The notes under the pieces: generated by a model | What the model was told of the DNA's origin: nothing | What the model saw: only the letters and a program-made list of their open reading frames with translations | The model's database searches: none | In this document: piece after piece, positions 6,123 to 6,824 of the stretch | How the letters are laid out: every line of letters begins with the position of its first letter | How positions within the stretch are numbered: position 1 is the stretch's first letter | NCBI GenBank assembly: GCA_946647055.1 | Contig: CAMPCT010000117.1 | Location: 1-6,824 of the forward strand | DNA: 6,824 bases | Origin: an uncultured Atopobium sp. | Lineage (GTDB): Bacteria; Actinomycetota; Coriobacteriia; Coriobacteriales; Atopobiaceae | Direction: 5' to 3' | Made by a program: the position numbers and the translations under genes

Positions 6123-6824
6123 CTATCCCAACTTTGCCACGATCATTGCGACGGAGGCTGCGACCATGAGGGCACCGGTGATGCGCTTGAGCCGCATCGC
6201 GGGGATGCGGTTCGCGACCATCGCGGCGCCTTGTGCGCTCACCAGGGTCACTGACACGCAGATGACCAGCAGCCTGAGATCGGGCAGGCCGCGCAGCATG
6301 AAGTGGCTGACCGCCCCGATGAGCGCCGTGAACGTCATGATGCAGACGCTCGTGCCCACCGACTTCTTGAACTCGTTGCCCAGAAGGACGCTGAGGACGA
6401 AGAGCATCATGAGCCCGCCACCAGCTCCTTGGAAGCCGCAGACAAAGCCGATGTAGGCGCCGCTCAGCACCATGATGGCCGTGTCGGGGAGGGGGAGGGG
6501 GCTGTGGTCTCCCTGCTTGTCAGGCGCGGGGAAGAGTGCCAGCTTCACCCCAAGGCCCAGCACGGAGATGACCAGCCACCAACCCATGATGGCCTCGCCC
6601 GCGTCGAGCCTCGTGAATGCATGTGACGCAACGCTTCCGATCACGGTGACAACGAGCACGGATGCCATGAGGGGCCAGTTGCGGTGCAGGTCGATGTTGC
6701 CGTGGCGGCGATAGGTGATTGTGGACACGCCCGAGGCCAGCACGTCGGACGCCAGCGCGATGCCGATGGCCGAGAAGGAGTCCACGCCAAGGAAGGAGAT
6801 GAGCATGGGGGAGATGAACACGGC
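6123..6824 (-). CDS. TauE/SafE-family membrane transporter (5' end outside window)
   Basis: The frame is open to the right edge and yields 233 residues of a multi-spanning membrane protein without its N-terminus. Hydrophobic segments lie near residues 3-36, 51-70, 79-98, 114-149 (probably two spans), 157-177, 184-205 and 214-231. The glycine-rich motif GFVCGFQGAGGGLMMLFVL (126-144) is the second-half repeat signature of the TauE/SafE family (sulfite/sulfonate exporters and related anion permeases). The matching first-half motif would be just outside the window. Family members are usually about 250-270 residues, so only a few tens are missing. The family includes exporters of sulfite, sulfoacetate and other organic anions; the substrate cannot be told here. 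The deformylase gene follows after 14 bases. The GTG at 6821 is in frame but is not a credible start, because it would cut into the first membrane segment. Confidence 0.88.
   Translation of the reverse strand, partial: AVFISPMLISFLGVDSFSAIGIALASDVLASGVSTITYRRHGNIDLHRNWPLMASVLVVTVIGSVASHAFTRLDAGEAIMGWWLVISVLGLGVKLALFPAPDKQGDHSPLPLPDTAIMVLSGAYIGFVCGFQGAGGGLMMLFVLSVLLGNEFKKSVGTSVCIMTFTALIGAVSHFMLRGLPDLRLLVICVSVTLVSAQGAAMVANRIPAMRLKRITGALMVAASVAMIVAKLG

Noticed and set aside
5716..6456. A 246-codon plus-strand open frame across the deformylase and transporter genes
   Set aside because: It has no coherent domain or start signal and spans two well-supported minus-strand genes and the gap between them.

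Overview
The window looks like the chromosome of a high-GC actinobacterium, most likely an anaerobic member of the Coriobacteriia (Olsenella/Atopobium/Collinsella-like). The reasons are the GC-rich third positions in most genes, a DEAD/DEAH helicase with the C-terminal extension typical of Actinomycetota (DUF3516 type), and a short variant peptide deformylase of the kind found in anaerobic Gram-positives. The lineage is inferred from gene content; there is no rRNA or other marker here.

Layout. Positions 1-4614 hold two minus-strand genes, probably one transcription unit. The upstream gene is a complete 848-residue Ski2-like helicase (2068-4614). After 27 bases it is followed by a DUF2264-family protein (1-2040), whose 3' end lies beyond the left edge. 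Positions 4615-4908 are a gene-free, AT-richer stretch. It holds a long imperfect inverted repeat (4701-4840) and the promoter/operator region of a plus-strand toxin-antitoxin pair. That pair is a RelB/DinJ-like ribbon-helix-helix antitoxin (4909-5208) and a PIN-domain (VapC-like) toxin (5201-5698), with the reading frames overlapping by 8 bases. Positions 5695-6824 return to the minus strand. A TauE/SafE-type membrane transporter (6123-6824, 5' end off the right edge) is followed after 14 bases by a small atypical peptide deformylase (5695-6108). The deformylase and the toxin converge on one CTAG tetranucleotide that supplies both stop codons.

How it fits together. The window reads as two unrelated housekeeping or accessory minus-strand operons separated by a plus-strand toxin-antitoxin cassette. 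The cassette differs from its surroundings in strand and, by eye, in base composition, and it is bordered on its upstream side by the hairpin-forming sequence. This suggests a small acquired island, but no transposase, integrase or target-site duplication is visible. The most distinctive item is the roughly 140-bp inverted repeat, which no gene in the window explains. No RNA gene, CRISPR array or full insertion sequence was seen.
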